From positions 1 to 5,650 of the forward strand of contig JAHFJT010000070.1 of assembly GCA_023245695.1 (NCBI GenBank): DNA of 5,650 nucleotides. Reading direction: 5' to 3'. Positions within the stretch are counted from its first letter, which is position 1. Each line of letters begins with the position of its first letter. Shown in pieces: positions 1 to 5,577 of the stretch. This stretch comes from Candidatus Peregrinibacteria bacterium. Its GTDB lineage: Bacteria > Patescibacteriota > Gracilibacteria > UBA1369 > UBA12463. The notes under the pieces were generated by a model that made no database searches, was not told the DNA's origin, and saw only the letters and a list, made by a program, of their open reading frames with translations. The position numbers and the translations under genes were made by a program.

Positions 1-27
1 ACATAATAACCGTTATACGATACCCGC
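1..27 (-). tRNA. tRNA-Gly, 5' part only (cut by window edge)
   Basis: Read on the minus strand from position 27, the sequence begins GCGGGTATCGTATAACGG and continues TTATTATGT to the window edge. This has the layout of a tRNA 5' half: a 7-nt acceptor strand GCGGGTA, TC at positions 8-9, D-stem GTAT, and a D-loop with AA...GG. It closely resembles the start of bacterial tRNA-Gly(UCC), which in E. coli begins GCGGGCATCGTATAATGG. The anticodon and 3' half lie outside the window, so the isotype rests on 5' similarity only. It lies 90 bp downstream of the MBL nuclease gene on the same strand and has its own promoter candidate. Confidence 0.72.
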
Positions 28-69
28 GAGTTGTGGAATGGAACGACGCAACCAAAGGATTGCGAAGGG

Positions 70-98
70 ATTTTACTGCACGTCGTGGGGTTTTGCAA
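70..98 (-). promoter_or_regulatory. Sigma70-type promoter candidate for the tRNA
   Basis: On the minus strand the -35 candidate TTGCAA (98-93) is separated by exactly 17 nt from the -10 candidate TAAAAT (75-70). Transcription would start near 63, about 36 nt before the tRNA 5' end at 27. It lies in the 90-bp gap after the nuclease gene (28-117), which holds no other feature I can see and no clear intrinsic terminator. Confidence 0.5.
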
Positions 99-117
99 GG
101 GGGCGCGTCAGCTTTAT

Positions 118-1626
118 TTACTCCTGATCAGGCGATGGCGCAGCTTGAGGCACCTGGTAGGTTTTGACGTTCGCATCTGTGGCACTCGCGCTCGCGGCAC
201 TGAGGGCAGACGATATATCACTGGTTTCTGGGAGTTCAAAGGTCTGGCCTGCGAATGGAACTTCGACGTTGTTGAAACCGGATTCCTTGAGGAACTCTGC
301 GAAGTCGAGACCCTGGCCTTCTTCACCGTGGACGAGGAAGATTTTTTTGATGGGCTGGACGTCGTTGAGACGCTTGATGTAGTCGAGGAGGTCGGAACGA
401 TCGGCATGCGCGGAGAAGGCATCCATGTTGATAATTTCAGCCTTTACGTCATATGCGTCTCCGAAGATATTTACGATCTTCATACCGTCCTGGATCTTTC
501 TACCAAGGGTATTGGCGGCCTGGTACCCGACGAGGAGGACGGCGTTGCGTGGATCTTCGATGTTGTTTTTGAGGTGGTGAAGAATACGTCCGTGCTCACA
601 CATACCAGATGAGGCGATGATAATCATCGGACCGTTCATCTCGTTGAGGTGCTTACTTTCTTCGACGGACTTGGTGTAGGTGAGACGATCGAAGCCAAAT
701 GGATTTTCACCGTCCTTGAGAAACTCATTGTAGGTATCTTCATCGAGACACTCTGGGTGGGCCTTGAAGACCTCCGTGACGTTGCCCGAGAGCGGACTGT
801 CGACGTAGATCGGGAGCTCAGGGATCTTCTTTTCCTTCAAGAGAATGTTGAGATAGTAGACGATTTCCTGGGTTCGCTCGAGGGCGAATGCTGGGATAAT
901 AATTCGCCCACCTCGCTTGGCGACACGGTTGATAATGTCGGCGAGATCTTGTTCTACGGTCTGGATCGCAGCGTGGAATCGATTTCCGTAGGTAGATTCG
1001 CAGATGAGGTAGTCGGTCGCTGGAAGCATCTGTGGATCACGAAGGAGCGGCAAACCTTTTCGTCCGAGATCACCCGTAAATCCAACGGTATATTGTTTTC
1101 CTGTTTCCTTGTCGTTGACGATCATGTGGATCTGGGACGAGCCGAGAATGTGACCGGCATCGTAAAAAGAAGCCACGACACCATCGGTAATGACCGTCGC
1201 TTTTTCGTAGTTGACGCCGACAAAGTGCTTCATTGCGTTCTGAGCGTCGACGCTCGTGTAAAGAGCTGGCTCACACTTTTTATTCTTTTTCTCGAGATAT
1301 TTCTGTTCACTCTCCTGGATGAATGCGCTGTCCGCGAGCATATAAAAGGCAAGATCACGAGTTGCGAATGTGGAGAAAATCTGGCCCTTAAATCCTTGCT
1401 TCACGAGATACGGAAGCATCCCTGAGTGATCGATATGCGCATGGGAAAGCATCGCCATGTCGATTTTTTGTGGTTCGAAAAATCGGAAATCGCGGTTTTT
1501 TTCTGCAGATTCTTTTCGATTTCCCTGGGCCATGCCACAGTCGAGGAGAATTTTCTTGCCGTTAATTTCCAGGAGGTGTCGTGATCCAGTGACTTCTCGT
1601 GCTGCTCCGCAGAATGTGATTTTCAT
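118..1626 (-). CDS. MBL-fold / beta-CASP RNA nuclease (CPSF73-like)
   Basis: The 502-aa product is a metallo-beta-lactamase-fold RNase of the CPSF73/TTHA0252 type, a family of zinc-dependent endo/exonucleases acting on RNA in the cytoplasm. The metal-binding motifs are all visible: HAHIDH at residues 62-67, His159 in DAGHILG and Asp186 in FTGDLGR. The beta-CASP insert carries motif A Glu210 (CESTYG), motif B His407 (FSAHAD) and motif C His433 (LVHGE). Histidine at motif C is the signature of the RNA-acting branch rather than the DNA-repair branch. The typical ASSGMCEHGR segment is at 339-348. The catalytic core is intact. Residues about 465-502 form an Ala/Ser/Pro-rich, probably disordered tail. 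The start MKITFCGAAREVTGS is the usual family N-terminus; no Shine-Dalgarno site precedes it, but a strong promoter does. The biological RNA target cannot be told from sequence. Confidence 0.95.
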   Translation of the reverse strand: MKITFCGAAREVTGSRHLLEINGKKILLDCGMAQGNRKESAEKNRDFRFFEPQKIDMAMLSHAHIDHSGMLPYLVKQGFKGQIFSTFATRDLAFYMLADSAFIQESEQKYLEKKNKKCEPALYTSVDAQNAMKHFVGVNYEKATVITDGVVASFYDAGHILGSSQIHMIVNDKETGKQYTVGFTGDLGRKGLPLLRDPQMLPATDYLICESTYGNRFHAAIQTVEQDLADIINRVAKRGGRIIIPAFALERTQEIVYYLNILLKEKKIPELPIYVDSPLSGNVTEVFKAHPECLDEDTYNEFLKDGENPFGFDRLTYTKSVEESKHLNEMNGPMIIIASSGMCEHGRILHHLKNNIEDPRNAVLLVGYQAANTLGRKIQDGMKIVNIFGDAYDVKAEIINMDAFSAHADRSDLLDYIKRLNDVQPIKKIFLVHGEEGQGLDFAEFLKESGFNNVEVPFAGQTFELPETSDISSALSAASASATDANVKTYQVPQAAPSPDQE

Positions 1627-1661
1627 GTGTGTTTGTTTAGTAGGCTCGGCGACTTCTTACC

Positions 1662-1690
1662 ATTATACCATGGATTCGCTCAAAGAGCAA
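1662..1690 (-). promoter_or_regulatory. Sigma70 promoter of the MBL nuclease gene
   Basis: On the minus strand, -35 TTGCTC (1690-1685), a 17-nt spacer and a perfect -10 TATAAT (1667-1662). The predicted start near 1655 leaves a leader of about 29 nt before the ATG at 1626. The leader is A/C-rich and has no Shine-Dalgarno motif. This promoter means the nuclease need not depend on read-through from the CapA gene. Confidence 0.75.
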
Positions 1691-1739
1691 GCACACGGGT
1701 GGGTGCCTGGGTGTGGCTTCTATAAGCATTTGTGTGGCT

Positions 1740-1756
1740 TGTATTGCAGATCGATA
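1740..1756 (+). repeat. 17-bp repeat TGTATTGCRGATCGATA, copy 1
   Basis: The sequence TGTATTGCAGATCGATA matches copy 2 at 1901-1917 in 16 of 17 positions, the only difference being A/G at the ninth base. A third, inverted and one-base-shorter version of its first part lies at 1846-1857. The 11-bp segment ATCGATATACA (1750-1760) overlaps its end and is inverted perfectly at 1804-1814. Confidence 0.7.
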
Positions 1757-1807
1757 TACATTGCGCAGGGGGTTTGTGGTGTCTGAAGAGTGCCTCAGAG
1801 CGTTGTA

Positions 1808-1831
1808 TATCGATTCGCTAGCGAATCGATA
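1808..1831. repeat. 24-bp perfect palindrome
   Basis: The half-site TATCGATTCGCT (1808-1819) is followed directly by its exact reverse complement AGCGAATCGATA (1820-1831), with no spacer. In RNA this gives a hairpin of about 10 pairs with a CTAG loop. No T-run follows on either strand, so it is not a standard rho-independent terminator. A symmetric binding site for a dimeric protein or a processing hairpin are both possible. Confidence 0.8.
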
Positions 1832-1845
1832 GCTATTTGCATGCA

Positions 1846-1857
1846 GATCGCAATACA
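1846..1857 (-). repeat. Inverted partial copy of the TGTATTGC repeat
   Basis: Read on the minus strand this is TGTATTGCGATC. It equals the first part of the 17-bp repeat with one base missing before GATC. It overlaps the right arm of the imperfect inverted repeat at 1797-1865. Confidence 0.55.
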
Positions 1858-1900
1858 ATCGCTTTTGGGCATTTTTGAACATGGCATGCGGGGCGGAGAA

Positions 1901-1917
1901 TGTATTGCGGATCGATA
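1901..1917 (+). repeat. 17-bp repeat TGTATTGCRGATCGATA, copy 2
   Basis: The sequence TGTATTGCGGATCGATA is a direct repeat of 1740-1756 with one mismatch, 161 bp apart. It lies 40 bp beyond the CapA-family stop codon. Confidence 0.7.
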
Positions 1918-1957
1918 GCACTTCATTGTTGGCTGCATGTGAAATTCGCGATTCACA

Positions 1958-2986
1958 CTACCTCCACACTGGCTGACTGTGGGGCAAATCCAACGGATGC
2001 TCGATGAGCTGGATCGAGTGGTCGTCTGTCGCGGCAGAAAAGTCGGCTTCGATAGCCATGCCCTTTTGCGTTTCGGCAGACCAGAATTGGTCAAAGATAA
2101 AGTTGCCGAGAGAGTAGACAATGGGAACGCCTTTGTACATCTCCTGATTCTGCACGACGTGAGGATGGTGACCAATCACGAGGTCGGCACCGGCGTCTAT
2201 AAAATCATGCGCGAGCTGCTGCTGGCGAGGTGAGTTGGTTTTCTCGTACTCGATGCCCCAGTGAATCACGACGATGGTGTAGTCCACGGTGGGATTAATT
2301 TTTGCAATCAGGGAGCGGGCGGCCACATCGTCAAGACGATGTGTTGCATCGTGGAATCCAATGAATGCAAACGTCTTTCCACGAATGGTTTGGCGAAGGA
2401 CATCTTGCTCGGTTGGCAGCATCGGATGGCCGAAGAATGCGAGGCCGGCCTCTTTCAAGTACTGCTGCGTGGAGGTGAGTCCCCTTTCTCCTTGATCGAG
2501 GGTGTGATTGTTTGCGATGCTGACGATGTCGACGCCGTTTTGTTTCACAATCTTCGCGGTGTCGGGTGCGAATCCAAAACTCATGCCTGTTTGTGCACGA
2601 TTTGGCACGGGAAGAATCGGTCCCTCGAGATTGGCGATGACGCGATCGAAGTAGCCGTTGAGAAAATTGGCTCCGGGGCCGGCGGAAGTTTTTGCCTTCA
2701 GGAAGGGGTAATTCAGATCACCACTTTTTTCCATAAGTGTGCGCACGTAACGACCGAGCATGATGTCGCCGAGAAAAAGCAGTTTGATTTGCTGATCGTC
2801 TTGGGTGAGTTTTTCCGCTGGCATCGGGGTCAGGGTCGGCCCTGGATACGATGATGCTGCTACTTCGTTGATGGTTTGAACCACTTTCTCAGAGATCTTT
2901 ACTTTATTATTCATCACAAAAAAAGACGCCGCGAACATTCCTGCCACCAGCAGGAGCGCACCGAGGAGTAAGATTTTTTTATTCAT
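1958..2986 (-). CDS. CapA-family (PGA_cap) metallophosphatase-like protein, membrane anchored
   Basis: The 342-aa product belongs to the CapA/PgsA (PGA_cap) family, a calcineurin-like metallophosphatase fold first linked to poly-gamma-glutamate capsule synthesis but widespread with unproven roles. Residues 4-25 form a hydrophobic segment after MNKK, an uncleaved anchor or signal peptide, so the domain should face outward. A linker (about 26-66) leads to the domain. Its motifs appear in order: FLGDIMLGR (71-79), ANLEG (118-122), SIANNHTLDQG (156-166), VIHWGIEY (240-247), GHHPHVVQ (272-279) and SLGNFIFDQ (292-300). All key His, Asp and Asn positions are present. The protein ends soon after the domain (PHSQPVWR), as in many short members. 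No ligase partner (CapB/CapC) is in the window, so capsule synthesis is not supported by context. It probably shares a transcript with the glutaredoxin gene, 30 bp upstream. The start has no Shine-Dalgarno site. Confidence 0.92.
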   Translation of the reverse strand: MNKKILLLGALLLVAGMFAASFFVMNNKVKISEKVVQTINEVAASSYPGPTLTPMPAEKLTQDDQQIKLLFLGDIMLGRYVRTLMEKSGDLNYPFLKAKTSAGPGANFLNGYFDRVIANLEGPILPVPNRAQTGMSFGFAPDTAKIVKQNGVDIVSIANNHTLDQGERGLTSTQQYLKEAGLAFFGHPMLPTEQDVLRQTIRGKTFAFIGFHDATHRLDDVAARSLIAKINPTVDYTIVVIHWGIEYEKTNSPRQQQLAHDFIDAGADLVIGHHPHVVQNQEMYKGVPIVYSLGNFIFDQFWSAETQKGMAIEADFSAATDDHSIQLIEHPLDLPHSQPVWR

Positions 2987-3016
2987 ACAGAAGGAGTGAG
3001 GGTGCCTAAGATATGA

Positions 3017-3277
3017 TTAGCCAGTGCTGAGCATCGCATCAAGCGTGCCGTTGTCTTCGAGAACCTTCATGTCGTCAAAGCCTCCGATGTGTTCGCCGTT
3101 GATGAAAATTTCTGGAAATGTTTTTCGACCACCTGAGCGCTGAATCATCTGATTTTTGAGATCTTCATCGTACTCGGCGTCGATCTCTTCGAATGGAACA
3201 CCTTTGTCGTCGAGGAGAGCCTTTGCAGCGGTGCAGTATGGGCAATTTTTCTTCGTGTAGATTTCTACTTTAGCCAT
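3017..3277 (-). CDS. grxC: Glutaredoxin, Grx3 type
   Basis: The 86-aa product is a full-length small dithiol glutaredoxin, a cytoplasmic thiol-disulfide oxidoreductase. The active site CPYC is at residues 12-15, preceded by EIYTKKN. The cis-proline motif TFPEIFI is at 53-59 and the glutathione-contacting GGFDD is at 65-69. Length matches the family (about 80-90 aa). It is first in a likely two-gene minus-strand operon with the CapA-family gene. A close-to-consensus promoter lies 34-62 bp upstream of the ATG. Only a weak purine stretch (AAGAG) precedes the start. No glutathione synthesis or reductase gene is visible, so whether it works with glutathione or another thiol here is unknown. Confidence 0.95.
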   Translation of the reverse strand: MAKVEIYTKKNCPYCTAAKALLDDKGVPFEEIDAEYDEDLKNQMIQRSGGRKTFPEIFINGEHIGGFDDMKVLEDNGTLDAMLSTG

Positions 3278-3310
3278 AATCTCTTATTGGTGATGAAATA
3301 TCGCATCGAC

Positions 3311-3339
3311 ATTGTAGCCCTGTGAACCCACCTTGTCCA
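3311..3339 (-). promoter_or_regulatory. grxC: Sigma70 promoter of glutaredoxin-CapA operon
   Basis: On the minus strand, -35 TGGACA (3339-3334, five of six consensus bases), a 17-nt spacer and -10 TACAAT (3316-3311, five of six). Transcription would start near 3304, giving a leader of about 27 nt. It diverges from the plus-strand promoter at 3373-3401, with 33 bp between the two -35 boxes. Confidence 0.65.
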
Positions 3340-3372
3340 TCGACAGATATTGGCCCAGAGCCCAGAAATGGC

Positions 3373-3401
3373 TTGCTGACGAGAAGACATCGAGCTATAC
3401 T
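3373..3401 (+). promoter_or_regulatory. Sigma70 promoter of the anchored protein and rlmD
   Basis: -35 TTGCTG (3373-3378), a 17-nt spacer and -10 TATACT (3396-3401). The predicted start near 3408 lies downstream of an upstream in-frame ATG at 3322, so this site supports the ATG at 3427 as the real start. The leader would be only about 19 nt, pyrimidine-rich, with no Shine-Dalgarno motif. Confidence 0.6.
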
Positions 3402-3426
3402 CGGTGCATTCATCTCCCCTTTGATT

Positions 3427-4086
3427 ATGAAATACTATTCGTACCTTGTCGCTGCCGTTGTCGCCAGTCTCATTCTCGGCATCAGTTCACTTTTTCTCAG
3501 TGTTCACACGGCCGTCACGCTCGAACAGATGAGCCGTCAGATTTCCTCCCTGAAGAGTCCGATTTCTGGAGAGCTTACTCCCTCGTCCAAGCCACCGGCA
3601 TCTCCTGAACTTTCTACAACACCTGCCGAAACCGAGATCAGTACGTGGAACACCTATGACGATAAGCCGATCGGTATCCACTTCAAGTATCCAAAATCTT
3701 GGGATCTCAAGGGGCCAAAGTCACCAACCTATCCTATTCTCGATCTTTCTCTGGGCAATCCAACATGCGGCGATTGTGATCAACCTCCAGCTATGACCGT
3801 CAAAGTCTGGTCTTCGGTTTACAAGTTCGATACCAATACGAAAAATCTCAATGCGAAGAATCTTCCTGACTTGCTTGCGAAGTATTCAGCGTTGCCGGAT
3901 CCCCTCTATCAGAATGTAAAAACTCTTACGGTCGGTGGAAAGCCTGCATACCAAGCTGATGCGGGTCCGAACGTGTTTGGCGGAGGACAGTTTGTTTTTG
4001 TTCCACTAACGAGCGGTAAGCTTATCGAGCTGTGGTTTTTCCAGAGTGCGTCGGCAGTGATGATTCTTCCGACATTTGCGTTTTAA
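3427..4086 (+). CDS. Membrane-anchored extracytoplasmic protein, unknown function
   Basis: I do not recognise a named family for this 219-aa product. Residues 5-27 are a hydrophobic anchor (YLVAAVVASLILGIS...). A Ser/Pro/Thr-rich linker spans about 41-72. A globular domain follows, opening with WNTYDDKPIGIHFKYPKSW (74-92) and closing with ILPTFAF at the very C-terminus. This 'YPxxW' start and 'ILxTFxF' end recall PsbP-like or DUF-type small envelope domains common in Patescibacteria; that comparison is from memory. A CGDC motif (114-117) could form a disulfide outside the cell. An in-frame ATG 105 bp upstream exists, but it would place about 35 non-conserved residues before the anchor and precedes the predicted promoter, so 3427 is preferred. 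The rlmD gene begins about 10 bp after its stop. Confidence 0.85.
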   Translation: MKYYSYLVAAVVASLILGISSLFLSVHTAVTLEQMSRQISSLKSPISGELTPSSKPPASPELSTTPAETEISTWNTYDDKPIGIHFKYPKSWDLKGPKSPTYPILDLSLGNPTCGDCDQPPAMTVKVWSSVYKFDTNTKNLNAKNLPDLLAKYSALPDPLYQNVKTLTVGGKPAYQADAGPNVFGGGQFVFVPLTSGKLIELWFFQSASAVMILPTFAF

Positions 4087-4096
4087 TTTTCTGCAT

Positions 4097-5548
4097 GTGA
4101 AAAAAGGTGAGATTATTCCGGTGAAGATTGAGAAGTTTGCGCTTGGCGGACAGGGATTGGCGTTTGTAGAGACTGCTGCGCACGATGGTGTGGCGGCTCG
4201 TCGAATTCCCGTATTCGTGGATGATATTTGCGTGGATGATGAGGCGGATGTGCGGATTATTACAAAGAAGAACTCGTTTGCGGAGGGGCGTGTACAGAAG
4301 ATCACTCAAGGGTCGGGGGAGCGCATCGCTTCGCGCTGCGTGCACTTCGGTGTGTGTGGTGGATGTACGTGGCAGTTTTTACCGTACGAGAAACAGTTGA
4401 AGTGGAAGGAGCAGTTGGTGCGAGAGACATTACAACACGTGGGCGGTATGTCTGATGAGGTGTTGCGAGAGGTTTTTCAGCCGGCGTGTGGATGCGATGA
4501 TCCCTGGTTTTACCGAAATAAGATGGAGTGGAGTTTTTCTGTAGATCGAGATGGTGCGTTCTCGGGTGGCTTCCATATGCGGCATATGCACTATGATACC
4601 GTGAATGTGCAGGAGTGCTTTCTCCAGTCGGAGCCGAGTGTGGCGGTTTTCAAAAAGGTTCGTGAGTACTTTGAGGAACTGCGTCGTGCGGGTGTCGATG
4701 TGATATACAACTCGAAGACGCATCGTGGGCTGGTGCACTCAGTCTACGTGCGCGAGGGCAAGCGAACGGGCGAGATGATGGTGATCGTGCAGACGACGCC
4801 TGAAAAATTTGATGTGGAGGGATTTTTGAAGGTATTAAGCGATTTTCCGCAAATCGTGTCTGTCGTGCACGTGACGGTGTTTGAACAAAATGGTACGCCA
4901 AAACGGTGGGAGGTGAATGTGTTGAAGGGCGAGGAGTTTTATCGAGAAGAGCTGTGGATACGGGACAGTGGCGATCGTGAGATTCGGCTGCAGTTTCAGG
5001 TAAAACCGCAGGCATTTTTCCAGCCCAATACGATGATGGCCGAGAAGATTTACGGGCAAGCGTTGCAACTTTTGCAGGGTGCGTTTTCTGCGGAAGAGCT
5101 GCGGGGTGTGTGCGCGTACGATCTGTACTGCGGAACGGGCACGATCGGAATTGTGCTGAGTCATGCGGTTGCGAGCGTGGTGGGTGTGGAGCTGAATGCT
5201 TCAGCTATAGAGAGTGCGAGAGAAAATGCGGTGCTGAATGATGTGAAAAATATTGAGTTCCACGTGGGTGATGTGAAAAAAGTTCTCGATGAACTCGAGT
5301 CGACGCATGCGGCGGATGTGATTGTCGTGGATCCTCCGCGAAATGGCTTGGAAGAAAAAGTCGTCGAACATATCATTCGTGCGGCTCCTAGAGCCATTGT
5401 TTACGTATCGTGCAATCCTGCGACATTTGCGAGGGATGTGAAGATTTTTGCTGCGAATGGTTTCGCGCTCACATTCGTTCGCGCGTACGACCAATTTCCC
5501 CAGACAGCCCATATCGAAACCGTAGCACTCTTGAAAAAGGTAGCGTAA
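4097..5548 (+). CDS. rlmD: 23S rRNA (uracil-C5)-methyltransferase, RlmD/RumA family
   Basis: This enzyme transfers a methyl group from S-adenosylmethionine to C5 of a uridine in 23S rRNA (U1939 in E. coli for RlmD). With the GTG start at 4097 it has 483 aa. An N-terminal TRAM domain (about 1-65) begins KKGEIIPVKIEKFALGGQG. Iron-sulfur ligands Cys81, Cys87 and Cys90 (CVHFGVCGGC) and Cys174 (VQEC) are present. The SAM-binding motif DLYCGTGTIG is at 342-351, the DPPRNG motif at 412-417, the nucleophile Cys439 in SCNP and the base Glu474 in HIETVALL. All catalytic residues are intact. Start choice is uncertain: TTG 4076 would overlap the upstream gene, and GTG 4121 has an AGGTGA motif but would trim the TRAM strand. 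The family could instead be RlmCD- or TrmA-like in target, although the Fe-S cysteines argue against TrmA. It is probably cotranscribed with the preceding gene. Confidence 0.93.
   Translation: MKKGEIIPVKIEKFALGGQGLAFVETAAHDGVAARRIPVFVDDICVDDEADVRIITKKNSFAEGRVQKITQGSGERIASRCVHFGVCGGCTWQFLPYEKQLKWKEQLVRETLQHVGGMSDEVLREVFQPACGCDDPWFYRNKMEWSFSVDRDGAFSGGFHMRHMHYDTVNVQECFLQSEPSVAVFKKVREYFEELRRAGVDVIYNSKTHRGLVHSVYVREGKRTGEMMVIVQTTPEKFDVEGFLKVLSDFPQIVSVVHVTVFEQNGTPKRWEVNVLKGEEFYREELWIRDSGDREIRLQFQVKPQAFFQPNTMMAEKIYGQALQLLQGAFSAEELRGVCAYDLYCGTGTIGIVLSHAVASVVGVELNASAIESARENAVLNDVKNIEFHVGDVKKVLDELESTHAADVIVVDPPRNGLEEKVVEHIIRAAPRAIVYVSCNPATFARDVKIFAANGFALTFVRAYDQFPQTAHIETVALLKKVA
4105..4110 (+). promoter_or_regulatory. 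Shine-Dalgarno-like AGGTGA inside the 5' end of rlmD
   Basis: AGGTGA matches the 3' part of the ideal Shine-Dalgarno sequence and lies 10 nt before an in-frame GTG at 4121. It is the only good match near any gene start in the window. It also encodes the Gly-Glu of the conserved KKGEI stretch, so it may be coincidental. It leaves open a 475-aa RlmD starting at 4121. Confidence 0.3.
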
Positions 5549-5577
5549 TATTGAGGCGATACACCTCACCTCATTTC

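Larger units (their letters stand above)
1797..1865. repeat. Imperfect inverted repeat enclosing a nested palindrome
   Basis: The left arm 1797-1808 (AGAGCGTTGTAT) can pair with the right arm 1853-1865 (ATACAATCGCTTT) through about 12 pairs, with one bulged T at 1859 and one G-T pair. Enclosed are the 24-bp palindrome at 1808-1831 (sharing base 1808) and a smaller palindrome TGCATGCA at 1838-1845. The whole could fold as a branched stem with two inner hairpins in RNA or single-stranded DNA. It could be part of the 3' end of the CapA transcript or a DNA site; no known element class fits well. Confidence 0.55.
1627..1957. other. 331-bp non-coding gap, rich in short repeats
   Basis: This gap separates the stop of the CapA-family gene from the start of the nuclease gene. 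Its left end holds the nuclease promoter. Positions 1740-1917 hold repeated TGTATTGC-GATC elements in both orientations, a 24-bp perfect palindrome and a longer imperfect inverted repeat. A weak 5-bp inverted repeat (GTGAA 1939-1943 / TTCAC 1952-1956) sits just after the CapA stop. No stem followed by a T-run on the minus strand was found, so no conventional intrinsic terminator is visible. An open frame here (1921-1637, minus) is not credible as a gene: it covers the promoter and the palindromes and resembles no family I know. Confidence 0.7.

Noticed and set aside
31..612. Plus-strand open frame of 193 codons
   Set aside because: It lies antisense to the 3' end of the beta-CASP nuclease gene, whose protein is strongly motif-supported; its translation shows no recognisable family.
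649..1425. Long plus-strand open frame of 258 codons
   Set aside because: It is entirely antisense to the nuclease coding region, and its acidic, Val-rich composition is typical of a mirror frame.
1740..1770. Possible dif/Xer site (minus-strand TGCGCAATGTATAT resembles part of E. coli dif)
   Set aside because: The spacing of the first arm is short and the second Xer arm does not match; the likeness is limited to a short central stretch.
1797..1865. Integron attC site
   Set aside because: The outer arms do not fit the RYYYAAC/GTTRRRY core sites, and there is no integrase or cassette array nearby.
1863..1877. T-rich stretch after the inverted repeat as a plus-strand terminator
   Set aside because: No plus-strand gene precedes it, the T residues are interrupted by GGGCA, and the CapA gene is transcribed the other way.
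1637..1921. Minus-strand 94-codon open frame in the repeat-rich gap
   Set aside because: It starts at GTG, overlaps the nuclease promoter and the palindromes, has no SD site and resembles no family.
2261..2854. Plus-strand open frame of 197 codons
   Set aside because: It is antisense to the CapA-family gene, whose motifs are complete and in order.
2991..2996. AAGGAG on the plus strand between the glutaredoxin and CapA genes
   Set aside because: It is on the strand opposite to both genes and is followed only by a very short frame.
3322..3426. N-terminal extension of the anchored protein from the ATG at 3322
   Set aside because: It starts upstream of the predicted promoter and adds a polar, non-family-like stretch before the hydrophobic anchor; ATG 3427 gives a normal signal-anchor start.
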